64,000 bases of DNA from Clostridiaceae bacterium OM02-2AC (GTDB taxonomy: Bacteria; Bacillota_I; Bacilli_A; Erysipelotrichales; Erysipelotrichaceae), in contig QULU01000019.1 of the NCBI GenBank assembly GCA_003481775.1, positions 1-64,000 of the forward strand, read 5' to 3'. Below the pieces are notes generated by a model, which saw only the letters and a list, made by a program, of their open reading frames with translations, was not told where the DNA came from and ran no database searches. Positions 39,228-47,286 of this stretch are shown piece after piece; within the stretch, counting starts at the first letter, position 1, and every line of letters starts with the position of its first letter. A program made the translations under genes and the position numbers.

Positions 39228-40625
39228 ATGCAAACAATTGAACAAAACAAAATGGGTTATAAGCCTGTTTTACCATTGCTGATGTCAATGGCTTTTCCTC
39301 CGATGCTGTCCATGCTGATACAGTCGCTGTACAACATTGTAGACAGTATGTTTGTGGCTCAGATTGGAGAAGATGCACTTACGGCTGTTTCCTTGGCTTT
39401 TCCGATACAGACACTGATTGTAGCCTGTTCCGTGGGAATCGGTGTTGGGGTGAATTCCTATATAGCAAGAAAGCTTGGTGAGCAAAATCAGAAGGAAGCG
39501 AACAGTGCGGTGGCGCATGGTCTGCTGCTGTCGCTGATCGGATATCTGCTGTTTGTCGCAATCGGCAGCTTTACGATTCGCCCGTTTTTTGAGATGTTTA
39601 CAGATTCTGCGGCAATACTGGATGATGCCTGCATGTATACGTATGTCTGTGTATTTCTGTGCTTTGGCTGTTTCTTCCATATTTTAATTGAGAAGGTATT
39701 CCAATCGATGGGGAAAATGATTTTCCCTATGGCGATACAGGCGGCAGGAGCAATCACAAATATTATCCTGGACCCTATCATGATTTTCGGGCTGTTGGGC
39801 TTTCCGGCAATGGGGGTAAAGGGAGCGGCAATCGCAACGGTAATCGGACAAATTTTCGCTATGTCGCTATCGCTGTTTATATTCCTGACAAGAAAATTCG
39901 ATGTGAAGCTGGATTTGAAGCAGTTTCATTTCTCCTGGGATACCATTCGCCGCATTCTTTCAGTGGGGATTCCCAATGCCTGCATGAATGCACTGGGCAG
40001 TGTTCTTGTGATTGGTTTAAATTCCATTTTGATTCAGTTCTCCAATACGGCTGTTTCCGTATATGGTATTTATTATAAGCTGCAGACCTTTGTATTCATG
40101 CCGGCGAGCGGGCTGACGCAGGGGGCGATGCCAATCATGGGCTACAATTATGGAGCAGGCAGTCATGAACGTCTCTTGCAGACATTGAAGTATGCCATCA
40201 TGGTGACGCTCGCTATCATGGTTTGCGGCTGTGCGATTTTCCTGCTGTTTCCAACACAGCTGCTGATGCTGTTTCATGCCAGTGAGGATATGCTGCGTAT
40301 CGGTGTTCCGGCCTTGCGTATCATCAGTATCAGCTTCCTTCCGGCAGCCCTTGGGTTTATTCTGCCAACATTATTTCAGGCGATGGGGCTTGGCTTGCAA
40401 TCCCTGATTGTTTTCCTGCTTCGACAGCTTTGTATCACCCTGCCGTTATCCTGGCTGTTTGCGGCCTGGTTTGGTCTGGATGGTATATGGTATTCCTTCC
40501 TGATTGCAGAAAGCATCGCTGCCGGTGTGGCGGTTCTGCTATTTATACGCATTCGCAAGAAGGATAAGGTACTGTCCAGTACAGTAGTACAGCAGCCATC
40601 CGCTTCACAGGAAGCTGTGTGCTGA
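39228..40625 (+). CDS. MATE family efflux protein (second)
   Basis: A 465-aa MATE exporter. The NorM/DinF-like pattern is ALLMSMAFPPMLSMLIQSLYN-like at the start (residues about 12-35), followed by VDSMFVAQIGEDALTAVSLA, and in the middle SVGIPNACMNALGSVLVIGLN and ASGLTQGAMPIMGYNYGAG. Twelve membrane segments are evident. It is not closely similar to the first MATE protein at 34.4 kb. ATG 39228 follows AGAGGAGG. Possible attenuation is described for 39125-39207. Confidence 0.9.
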   Translation: MQTIEQNKMGYKPVLPLLMSMAFPPMLSMLIQSLYNIVDSMFVAQIGEDALTAVSLAFPIQTLIVACSVGIGVGVNSYIARKLGEQNQKEANSAVAHGLLLSLIGYLLFVAIGSFTIRPFFEMFTDSAAILDDACMYTYVCVFLCFGCFFHILIEKVFQSMGKMIFPMAIQAAGAITNIILDPIMIFGLLGFPAMGVKGAAIATVIGQIFAMSLSLFIFLTRKFDVKLDLKQFHFSWDTIRRILSVGIPNACMNALGSVLVIGLNSILIQFSNTAVSVYGIYYKLQTFVFMPASGLTQGAMPIMGYNYGAGSHERLLQTLKYAIMVTLAIMVCGCAIFLLFPTQLLMLFHASEDMLRIGVPALRIISISFLPAALGFILPTLFQAMGLGLQSLIVFLLRQLCITLPLSWLFAAWFGLDGIWYSFLIAESIAAGVAVLLFIRIRKKDKVLSSTVVQQPSASQEAVC

Positions 40626-40633
40626 AAAAGACA

Positions 40634-40663
40634 CCGCAGTTTGTAAAAATTGCGGAGTTTTCT
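40634..40663 (+). terminator. Terminator after the second MATE gene
   Basis: A 9-bp stem (40634-40642 with 40647-40655, one wobble) and a GTAA loop are followed by AGTTTTCTTT. Confidence 0.75.
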
Positions 40664-40776
40664 TTCTGCGTGCAATTTTGTGCGGCTTTTGGCTAATATT
40701 TTCCATTTTTTTATGTTACTGGACAATGAAATATGGTACACTTGATTTGGACAAAAAGAGTAGAGGAGATTAGCGT

Positions 40777-42069
40777 ATGAAACAAGATATGATTGTTATT
40801 CTGGATCTAGGCAGCAGTGAGAATACAACACTTGCCAGAGAAATTCGTGCATTGGGTGTATACAGCGAGATTTATCCGCATGATATCACAAAAGCGGAGC
40901 TGCAGAAGCTGCCGAATGTAAAGGGTATCATCTTAAACGGTGGGGAACACCGCTTTGTCGATGGTAAGGATATCGATGTCTTGCCGGAAGTTTATGAAGC
41001 TGGATATCCGGTAATTGCGATTGACCATGCACCGGCATTATGTGAGCAGAAGCTGGAGGAATGGCCGACAGAGGAAGTGTTAAAAACGTTTGTTTTCACT
41101 GTCTGCAAGGCAGAGGCAAACTGGAATATGAAGAATTTTGTGGCGGATCAGGTGGAGCTGATTCGCGAGCAGGTGAAGGACCGCAAGGTGCTGCTGGCAT
41201 TGTCCGGCGGCGTGGACAGCTCTGTAGTGGCAGCATTGCTGTTAAAGGCAATCGGCAAGCAGCTGTATTGTGTACATGTCAATCATGGGCTGATGCGCAA
41301 AGGGGAGTCGGAAAGCGTAATTGAAGTATTTAAGAATCAGATGGATGCGAATCTGATTTATGTGGATGCAAGTGAACGGTTTCTTGGAAAGCTGAAGGAT
41401 GTGGCAGAGCCGGAGCAGAAGCGTAAGATTATCGGTGCGGAGTTTATCCGTGTGTTTGAGGAAGAGGCTCGTAAGCTGGAGGGTATAGATTTTCTGGCAC
41501 AGGGGACCATCTATCCGGATATCGTGGAGAGCGGCACCAAGACGGCAAAGGTAGTAAAATCGCATCACAATGTCGGTGGATTGCCGGATGATCTGGCGTT
41601 TGAGCTGGTAGAGCCATTGCGTCAGCTGTTTAAGGATGAAGTGCGTGCGTGTGGGCTGGAGCTGGGATTGCCTCATGATATGGTGTTCCGTCAGCCGTTC
41701 CCAGGACCTGGTCTGGGTGTGCGTTGTCTTGGAGCTATTACGAAGGATCGCCTGGAGGCGGTGCGTGAGTCGGATGCGATTTTACGCGAAGAGTTTGCGG
41801 CAGCAGGTCTGGATCAGAAGGTTTGGCAGTATTTCACCATCGTTCCGGATTTCAAGTCTGTCGGTGTGAAGAATAACGCGAGAAGCTTTGAGTATCCGGT
41901 AATTCTGCGTGCGGTGAATACGATTGATGCAATGACGGCGTCGATTGAGGATATTGACTGGCCGGTGCTGCATAGGATTACGGATCGTATTTTGAAGGAA
42001 GTTGCGAATGTGAATCGTGTGTGCTATGATTTGACACCGAAACCGTGCGGAACGATTGAGTGGGAATAG
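40777..42069 (+). CDS. guaA: GMP synthase with degenerate, shortened amidotransferase domain
   Basis: A 430-aa protein; usual GuaA has about 510-525. The ATP pyrophosphatase domain (about 120-310) is intact with LLALSGGVDSSVVAALLLKA and YPDIVESG. The dimerisation domain is intact to the end (VNRVCYDLTPKPCGTIEWE). The N-terminal glutaminase domain is only about 115 residues. It keeps the first strands (VILDLGSSENT, GIILNGGEH). The nucleophile elbow G-I-C-Y-G is replaced by VIAIDHAPA, and the His/Glu pair is absent. It should make GMP from XMP with free ammonia or a separate glutaminase partner. AGAGGAG precedes the ATG. Confidence 0.9.
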   Translation: MKQDMIVILDLGSSENTTLAREIRALGVYSEIYPHDITKAELQKLPNVKGIILNGGEHRFVDGKDIDVLPEVYEAGYPVIAIDHAPALCEQKLEEWPTEEVLKTFVFTVCKAEANWNMKNFVADQVELIREQVKDRKVLLALSGGVDSSVVAALLLKAIGKQLYCVHVNHGLMRKGESESVIEVFKNQMDANLIYVDASERFLGKLKDVAEPEQKRKIIGAEFIRVFEEEARKLEGIDFLAQGTIYPDIVESGTKTAKVVKSHHNVGGLPDDLAFELVEPLRQLFKDEVRACGLELGLPHDMVFRQPFPGPGLGVRCLGAITKDRLEAVRESDAILREEFAAAGLDQKVWQYFTIVPDFKSVGVKNNARSFEYPVILRAVNTIDAMTASIEDIDWPVLHRITDRILKEVANVNRVCYDLTPKPCGTIEWE

Positions 42070-42095
42070 TTGTAAATTGATATAATATAAATTCT

Positions 42096-42140
42096 GATGG
42101 CAAGCAATCTTTATGGTTGAATGCCATCTTTTTATTTTTC
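42096..42140 (+). terminator. Terminator after guaA
   Basis: GATGGCA (42096-42102) pairs with TGCCATC (42122-42128), followed by CTTTTTATTTTTC. The AT-rich island begins immediately after it. Confidence 0.75.
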
Positions 42141-42448
42141 CTGTTTTTTAGTAAATAACTATATTTTATTGTTAAAACTATTGTCAGCCCTTACTATTGA
42201 TATAAATAATGGAAAATTATATGTATGAAATTATATTTAAAGTTCTTTTTTGTACTTACTGCATTGTTATTGCATAAATTTCTTTGTTTCATTTAACATA
42301 AATTAACTGGAATTAGAAAAGTTCAATTATTTCTTTACTGAGTTTTATCTATAATTGTTTATTTAAGAATGTTATAATGGGTTAATAATATTAGCAATTT
42401 ATAAAAGGAAAAAAATTAAGATTATTACTATTTAAGGAGGAATATAAA
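42141..42448. other. AT-rich intergenic stretch at the left side of the island
   Basis: About 308 bp of very AT-rich sequence without a frame or recognised motif. A possible promoter for the next gene lies near 42370-42390. It may contain the left junction. Confidence 0.4.
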
Positions 42449-43093
42449 ATGCCATTAGAGAAAGAAGTAAGAGAATCTGTTCAAAATTATTGCACTAAGG
42501 ATTTACCTGGGGATTTAGAGTGGCACATAAAAAAATTTGATTTTATAGACAATGATAATGAACTGAAAGATCGTCTTGGCAGAGCATTTTATTCAGCAAG
42601 ATACATGGCTAAACTTATGGAAGCTCTTTATGTCAGCGGTAATGAGTTACATCCTTTTGTTAAGTTTCAAATAATACAATATGCCTCTATTTATGAAGCG
42701 GTTATTACATATTTACTCTGGAATAAATTTAAAGATGATTCAGAAGTAGTTGCACTTGGAACGCATAAAGCGTATAAGCCAGTTAGCGCTCTAGGAAAAT
42801 TAGTGAATATGGAGTTCCAAAATGAAAAAATTTATACTTGCGTCTATCGGGATGAAAAGACTAATAGAAATAGTATAGCATTTAGTGATAAGGTTGATTG
42901 CGGCGTCCGTATAGGCTTTATTAAAGTAGATTATGCAGAGGAAATAAAGTATATATATAAATTACGTAATCTTGCACATATTGAGGCAGAAGCAAAAAGT
43001 CAAATTGAAGTTGAGATTAGTAATGCTAAACTTAGTTATTGGCGAATGCAACCATTTTTAGAAGATATCTCTTTGTTTTTAAGTAATACATAG
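42449..43093 (+). CDS. Hypothetical island protein, possibly HEPN-like
   Basis: A 214-aa, mostly helical protein with intact frame and a good ribosome site (AAGGAGG). I do not recognise it with confidence. The segment YKLRNLAHIEAEA near residues 172-184 resembles the R-N-x-x-H element of HEPN domains, and FQIIQYASIYEAVITYLLW could be a preceding helix. HEPN RNases are frequent in defence islands, so this is worth a profile search. Nothing in the next gene explains it. Confidence 0.5.
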   Translation: MPLEKEVRESVQNYCTKDLPGDLEWHIKKFDFIDNDNELKDRLGRAFYSARYMAKLMEALYVSGNELHPFVKFQIIQYASIYEAVITYLLWNKFKDDSEVVALGTHKAYKPVSALGKLVNMEFQNEKIYTCVYRDEKTNRNSIAFSDKVDCGVRIGFIKVDYAEEIKYIYKLRNLAHIEAEAKSQIEVEISNAKLSYWRMQPFLEDISLFLSNT

Positions 43094-43261
43094 AAAAAAT
43101 TATTTGTTAAACAGTGATAAGTGATTTCGAATTGTTATAGAAAAGTTTATTTATCAAAATTGAATGTGTGATAATAGGAATTGAGATGACTAAATATTAA
43201 GGTATGATTTTAGTGTTTGTAGTTTTATTAGTTATAAAGGTAATAAAAAGGAACGATAAAA

Positions 43262-43735
43262 TTGATTATAAGAGAAGATATAAAAAAATATTTACATATC
43301 GACTCTATCTCGACATTTGATAAAAACAAAGGGTTTACACTTTAGAAAATGATGGAATAGACGAATTTTATAAAGTAATAGCAAATTTCAACGAAATAAT
43401 ATCTCATACATATATTAAAGATCGGATTATGCTCTATGTTATTAATAATCATTTAATAATATTTGAATATAAATTTTCAGAAATAAAGAGGTTATATGAT
43501 AATTCTGTAGAAAAAGAACTAAAAAAATATTCAGAATTATTTAGGAGATTTCTCCGACTGGTGCTTTCTGAAACACACTCAAGAGTTCCACCACCTATCG
43601 ATTATTATTCGCTAATAAAAGAGTTTAACTCAATTAGTAAAACTTTCTTATATTAGACCAATCGATAAATCACAATTAGAGGAAACTCTTAACAATCTTG
43701 ATGCATTTATTATATTAGTAGATAATTCGTTATAG
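43262..43735 (+). pseudogene. Broken hypothetical gene, two frameshifts
   Basis: Three consecutive frame segments read as one protein of about 157 residues. The first starts REDIKKYLHIDSIS. After a shift near 43335 it continues TLENDGIDEFYKVIANFNEI. After a second shift near 43655 it ends with RPIDKSQLEETLNNLDAF. The segments join without gaps, indicating a recently broken gene. I do not recognise its family. Confidence 0.5.
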
Positions 43736-43745
43736 TAGTATATAA

Positions 43746-45028
43746 ATGGCTACAACTTCCATATGGGCAGTTAAGACACGTTTAGATCATTTAGTGAAGT
43801 ATGTATCCAATAAAGATAAAACAACGCTCATGAAGTCTGTAATTGATTACACTACCAATGAAGAAAAGACTATGGAACAACAATTTGTATCCTGTATCAA
43901 TTGTATGCAAAATGACCCGTATACTTCTATGGTAAATACAAAGACATTATTTCATGATGAAAAAGATATTTTATGTTATCACGGATATCAATCATTTATG
44001 GAGGGAGAAGTTACTCCTGAACTAGCGCATGAAATAGGTGTCAAACTAGCAAATGAAATATGGGGTAATCGTTTTGAAGTAATTGTATCTACACACTTAA
44101 ATACAGAGAACATACATAACCACTTTCTTGTAAATGCAACTGCATGTATGGATGGAAAACGATATTGTAATACAAAACATGATCGCTATATGATGATGCA
44201 TACATCAAATGAATTATGTCGCCAATATAATTTGACGGTCATAGATGAAAAAACACGGAATACAAAGAGTAGAGGGCAGTTTCGTAATGAGCAATCATTA
44301 CGAGAGAAAATTAAAACCGATATTGATGAAATTATAAGAACAAGTTTGACGGTCACCCAACTTTTCAACAGTTGGAATTTGAGGGCTATGATATTAAGAT
44401 AACCAATAACAACGTATCATTGCGACATCCACAGCATAAGAAGTTCATACGTTTATCTTCACTTGGTGCAGATTACCATAGTGATGTAATAAAGAAGAGG
44501 TTACTGAAAAACGAAATGCACCCATCAGAGAAAAAAACGATATATGATACAAAAGGGGTTAATATACAAATTGTATTATCAAAAGTACAAGAGTAACTCC
44601 CTTACTGGCTTACAAAGATTATATTTGCATTATTAATATAAGTTAGGTATCATCCGAAAAGCAGTAATACAAAACCTCATTATTCTATGGAGTTGCGTCA
44701 AGCGATACGAAATCTTGATGAGATGTCTAATCAAACTATTATATTATGCAAAAATAATATTGAAACACTAGAGCAGTTGCATCAATATCAAGCGTCTTTA
44801 CTAGAACAACAAAGCACTCTTATGAATAAACGACAGCATTGCTACTATAAAATAAGAAGATGTAAAAATAACGATGAAAGGAATAATCTAAAACTAGAAG
44901 CAAAAAGTCATACGCCGCGAATTAGAATGTTGCGTAAAGAAAACAAATCATGTGATGGTATTGAAGAACGCTCCGTTATAATACAGAACATAGATTTTAG
45001 ACAACTAGATCATCGAAGAAACTGCTAA
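43746..45028 (+). pseudogene. Tn1549-type relaxase (MobP/MobA-like) in fragments
   Basis: Fragment 1 (43746-44402) starts MATTSIWAVKTRLDHLVKY and carries the relaxase metal motif region STHLNTENIHNHFLVN (three His). A frameshift near 44370 leads to fragment 2 (44372-44596). A degenerate linker with a stop follows, then fragment 3 (44687-45028) with the family C-terminus MELRQAIRNLDEMSNQT and KRQHCYYKIRRCKN. The order and motifs match relaxases of Tn1549/CTn-type elements. At least three lesions mean it is dead. Confidence 0.75.
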
Positions 45029-45039
45029 GAAGAAATAGC

Positions 45040-45369
45040 ATGAAAATAGAATATACTATAATAGGGGATTATGAATTTCCTAATCTAGTTGAAATATCAA
45101 AATATGGCAGAATGAAATAACGTTATTTGAAGGAGCATGATTATGGATTATATTTTAAATTACTAACGAATAGAGAATTGACAGAATATCTCTTAGACGT
45201 TGATAAGCATGCCTATGATTTATATGATAAATTATTACTTGATTTCAAAAAGAAGAGAAATATAACTGAAGAGCTTAAAGTATCAAATTAAATGCGTTGG
45301 ATACAGGAAATGATTAACATTGATGCCTGTAAAGATGAAATAATACGTGATACATTTATTTGCAATTAA
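45040..45369 (+). pseudogene. TnpV family protein with two in-frame stops
   Basis: A 110-codon frame interrupted by TAA at 45118-45120 and at 45289-45291. The sequence reads IEYTIIGDYEFPNLVE, KYGRMK, stop, RYLKEHDYGLYFKLLTNREL, then MRWIQEMINIDACKDEI after the second stop. This is the pattern of the small TnpV proteins of Tn1549-like elements. It directly follows the relaxase remnant, as in those elements. Confidence 0.7.
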
Positions 45370-45428
45370 ACAACCTGTATACTAAAAAATGACTTGCAAT
45401 TTGAAGTCATTTACTATTTTGTCATGTT

Positions 45429-45629
45429 TTAATCTTTTGTAAAAGTAACGATATCTTGGATGTTGCAATCAAGTAATTTGCTAATATCGTGTAGAGTATT
45501 CAAAGTTACACTATTGCCTTTTCTAAATGCATCTAACGTACCAGTGCTAACGTGATGTTTGTTTATTAGTTCGTATTTGGATATCTTCTTTTCTTTAAGT
45601 GTATTCCATAATGGCTCATAACTAATTAT
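45429..45629 (-). CDS. Small XRE-like HTH protein, no ATG start
   Basis: A 66-codon reverse frame encodes ISYEPLWNTLKEKKISKYEL, then a recognition helix VSTGTLDAFRKGNSVTLNTL and LLDCNIQDIVTFTKD. It is the single-domain HTH protein common in Tn916/Tn1549-type elements. Relatives begin Met-Ile-Ser-Tyr-Glu-Pro; here the position of the Met is ATA (45627-45629) or ATT. A non-canonical start or loss of the start codon are both possible. It may be a pseudogene. Confidence 0.6.
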   Translation of the reverse strand: MISYEPLWNTLKEKKISKYELINKHHVSTGTLDAFRKGNSVTLNTLHDISKLLDCNIQDIVTFTKD

Positions 45630-45735
45630 GCAATCATCTCTTTTCTACCTATATAAATTATAAGTGGAGATAAAATATTGAACATTGCCGAAACAATTAA
45701 TTATAAAGAATATTTGAAAAATCTAGAGCGAAGTA

Positions 45736-45771
45736 TATATCTAATTCTATAGTAATTAGATATATTTTTTT
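45736..45771. terminator. Terminator before the nuclease cassette
   Basis: A perfect 11-bp stem (45736-45746 with 45754-45764) with a T-rich tail on the + strand, insulating the cassette from upstream transcription. It is 99 bp before the cassette start. Confidence 0.75.
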
Positions 45772-45869
45772 TGCGCATGTTTTTGCCTCTGGTGGAAGCG
45801 ATTTCAAAATTTTGGCTTTTGTGGTATTATATTAGTAAGATATTATCTTTGAAGGGAGAAGGAATTATA

Positions 45870-46826
45870 ATGGAGAGAGGTTTTAAATATTTAATAGATA
45901 TACATGGGCAAGAAGGCGCAAGAAATGTTTTTGAAGAAATTTGTATTCAAATTTTTCAACATAAATATGGTCCTGAAGCAAAAGCGGTAAGATTAAGTCA
46001 AGGAGATGGAGGTATCGACGTATTAGTGGGAGATTTACCGGCGCCTAGAATAATATATCAATGCAAGTTTTTTCCTGATGAAATAGGAAGTTCACAAAAA
46101 AAACAAATTACTGATTCTTTTGAAACTGCAACGAGAAATTATACACCTAGAAATTGGTATTTGTGTTTACCATTAACACTTGACAAGGAAGAGCTTCTTT
46201 GGTGGTCAAAGTGGAAAGCAGAACGTGAAACTACGAATCTTAAGATTGAATTATGTGATGGAAGTTATCTGATACGAAAATTGAAAGATTACAAAATGTA
46301 TTCACAAATATTTGATGACGATATAAGAAATGCTTTACAGAAAATACTAGAAGAAATGACTGCATTTAAAGAAGATGTTGCAAATGAAATTATTTATGGA
46401 TATGATGATGCTGAAAATATCGTTGTTGTCTACCAAGATTATATTTTTGTCAAAATGCTGGAAAGTGCAAATATTAAAGATACAGATGCATGTATAATTG
46501 ATTTTTACAATGCTGAAATCGCAATGTACACTGAACTAAGCAAGGATGCAGTTGAAGGATTAAGAATTTATAATAATTTAAAGAATAAAATTCATTCATT
46601 ATGGCGAACACAGTATAGGATTATCAATAACTCAAACGACGGGAATAATTTATTAGGAAACGTTTGTCAAAGAATAGAGGATCTGGATTCTACTATGCTT
46701 AAAACTTCAGGATACTCATTGCTCGCAAAAAATGGTATATTACATCAATTAGCAGATGAAAAAAAATTAGGTTGGATTGAGAACTATCTCATTAAATTAT
46801 CTGAGTATATGGAGCAAAATTTATGA
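45870..46826 (+). CDS. PD-(D/E)XK nuclease effector of an ABC-3C-like system
   Basis: A 318-aa protein. Residues 1 to about 170 are a restriction-endonuclease-like domain of the Mrr/REase class: Glu22/Glu23 in helix 1, GDGGID with Asp50, and the Q-x-K pair Gln64/Lys66 in IIYQCKFF. The C-terminal part (about 190-318) is helical and has the look of an ABC-3C C-terminal coupling domain. ATG 45870 follows GAAGGGAGAAGG; an upstream extension to 45771 has no ribosome site. The stop overlaps the next start (ATGA). The complete three-gene order nuclease, small middle protein, Rad50-like ATPase supports the assignment. Biological target inferred: invading DNA. Confidence 0.78.
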   Translation: MERGFKYLIDIHGQEGARNVFEEICIQIFQHKYGPEAKAVRLSQGDGGIDVLVGDLPAPRIIYQCKFFPDEIGSSQKKQITDSFETATRNYTPRNWYLCLPLTLDKEELLWWSKWKAERETTNLKIELCDGSYLIRKLKDYKMYSQIFDDDIRNALQKILEEMTAFKEDVANEIIYGYDDAENIVVVYQDYIFVKMLESANIKDTDACIIDFYNAEIAMYTELSKDAVEGLRIYNNLKNKIHSLWRTQYRIINNSNDGNNLLGNVCQRIEDLDSTMLKTSGYSLLAKNGILHQLADEKKLGWIENYLIKLSEYMEQNL

Positions 46827-47284
46827 AAGAAATAATAAGTAAAGTAAATTATAAAGAGTTTAACCTTACAATGTTAAGAATCATGGGCTTTCTAAATGTT
46901 TTAGGTAAGAATCATAAAAAAAATACGAATAGAGATAGAATTTCCTTATATGATTTTTATTTAAAATTTCCTGAATTGCTGTCAAAAATTGAATATGAAC
47001 AAGATTTTGATACAAAATATTCTTATTTTCATTGGATGCCTGACTATAATTTTTACTCAGCCATTCTTTCTAACTTGAAGTCTAGAAATTTAATTGAGGT
47101 CGATAAATCAGGTAATTTTTCAATCACTCTTCTTGGTGAAAATTTCATAAGTAAACTTGAATTAAAGTATCTAGATAAAGTAAAAGAGAGTAGCAATTTT
47201 ATTATATTAAATATATGCAAAATGAGTAATAAATCAATAATCGAAGATATTAATTCTTTGATTATTGAAGAGAGGGGAATTTAA
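46823..47284 (+). CDS. Small middle component of the ABC-3C-like system
   Basis: A 153-aa protein whose ATG overlaps the stop of the nuclease gene by 4 nt. It has the size and position of the middle component that links effector and ATPase in ABC-3C systems. Recognisable elements are RISLYDFYLKFPELLSKI and a winged-HTH-like end (SAILSNLKSRNLIEVDKSGNFSITLLG). It likely mediates protein or nucleic-acid contacts; no enzyme motif is present. The ATPase starts 2 bp after its stop. Confidence 0.7.
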   Translation: MKEIISKVNYKEFNLTMLRIMGFLNVLGKNHKKNTNRDRISLYDFYLKFPELLSKIEYEQDFDTKYSYFHWMPDYNFYSAILSNLKSRNLIEVDKSGNFSITLLGENFISKLELKYLDKVKESSNFIILNICKMSNKSIIEDINSLIIEERGI

Positions 47285-47286
47285 TA

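Noticed and set aside
45870..46826. Classical restriction-modification system
   Set aside because: No DNA methyltransferase or specificity subunit is in the island; the partner genes are a small protein and a Rad50-like ATPase.
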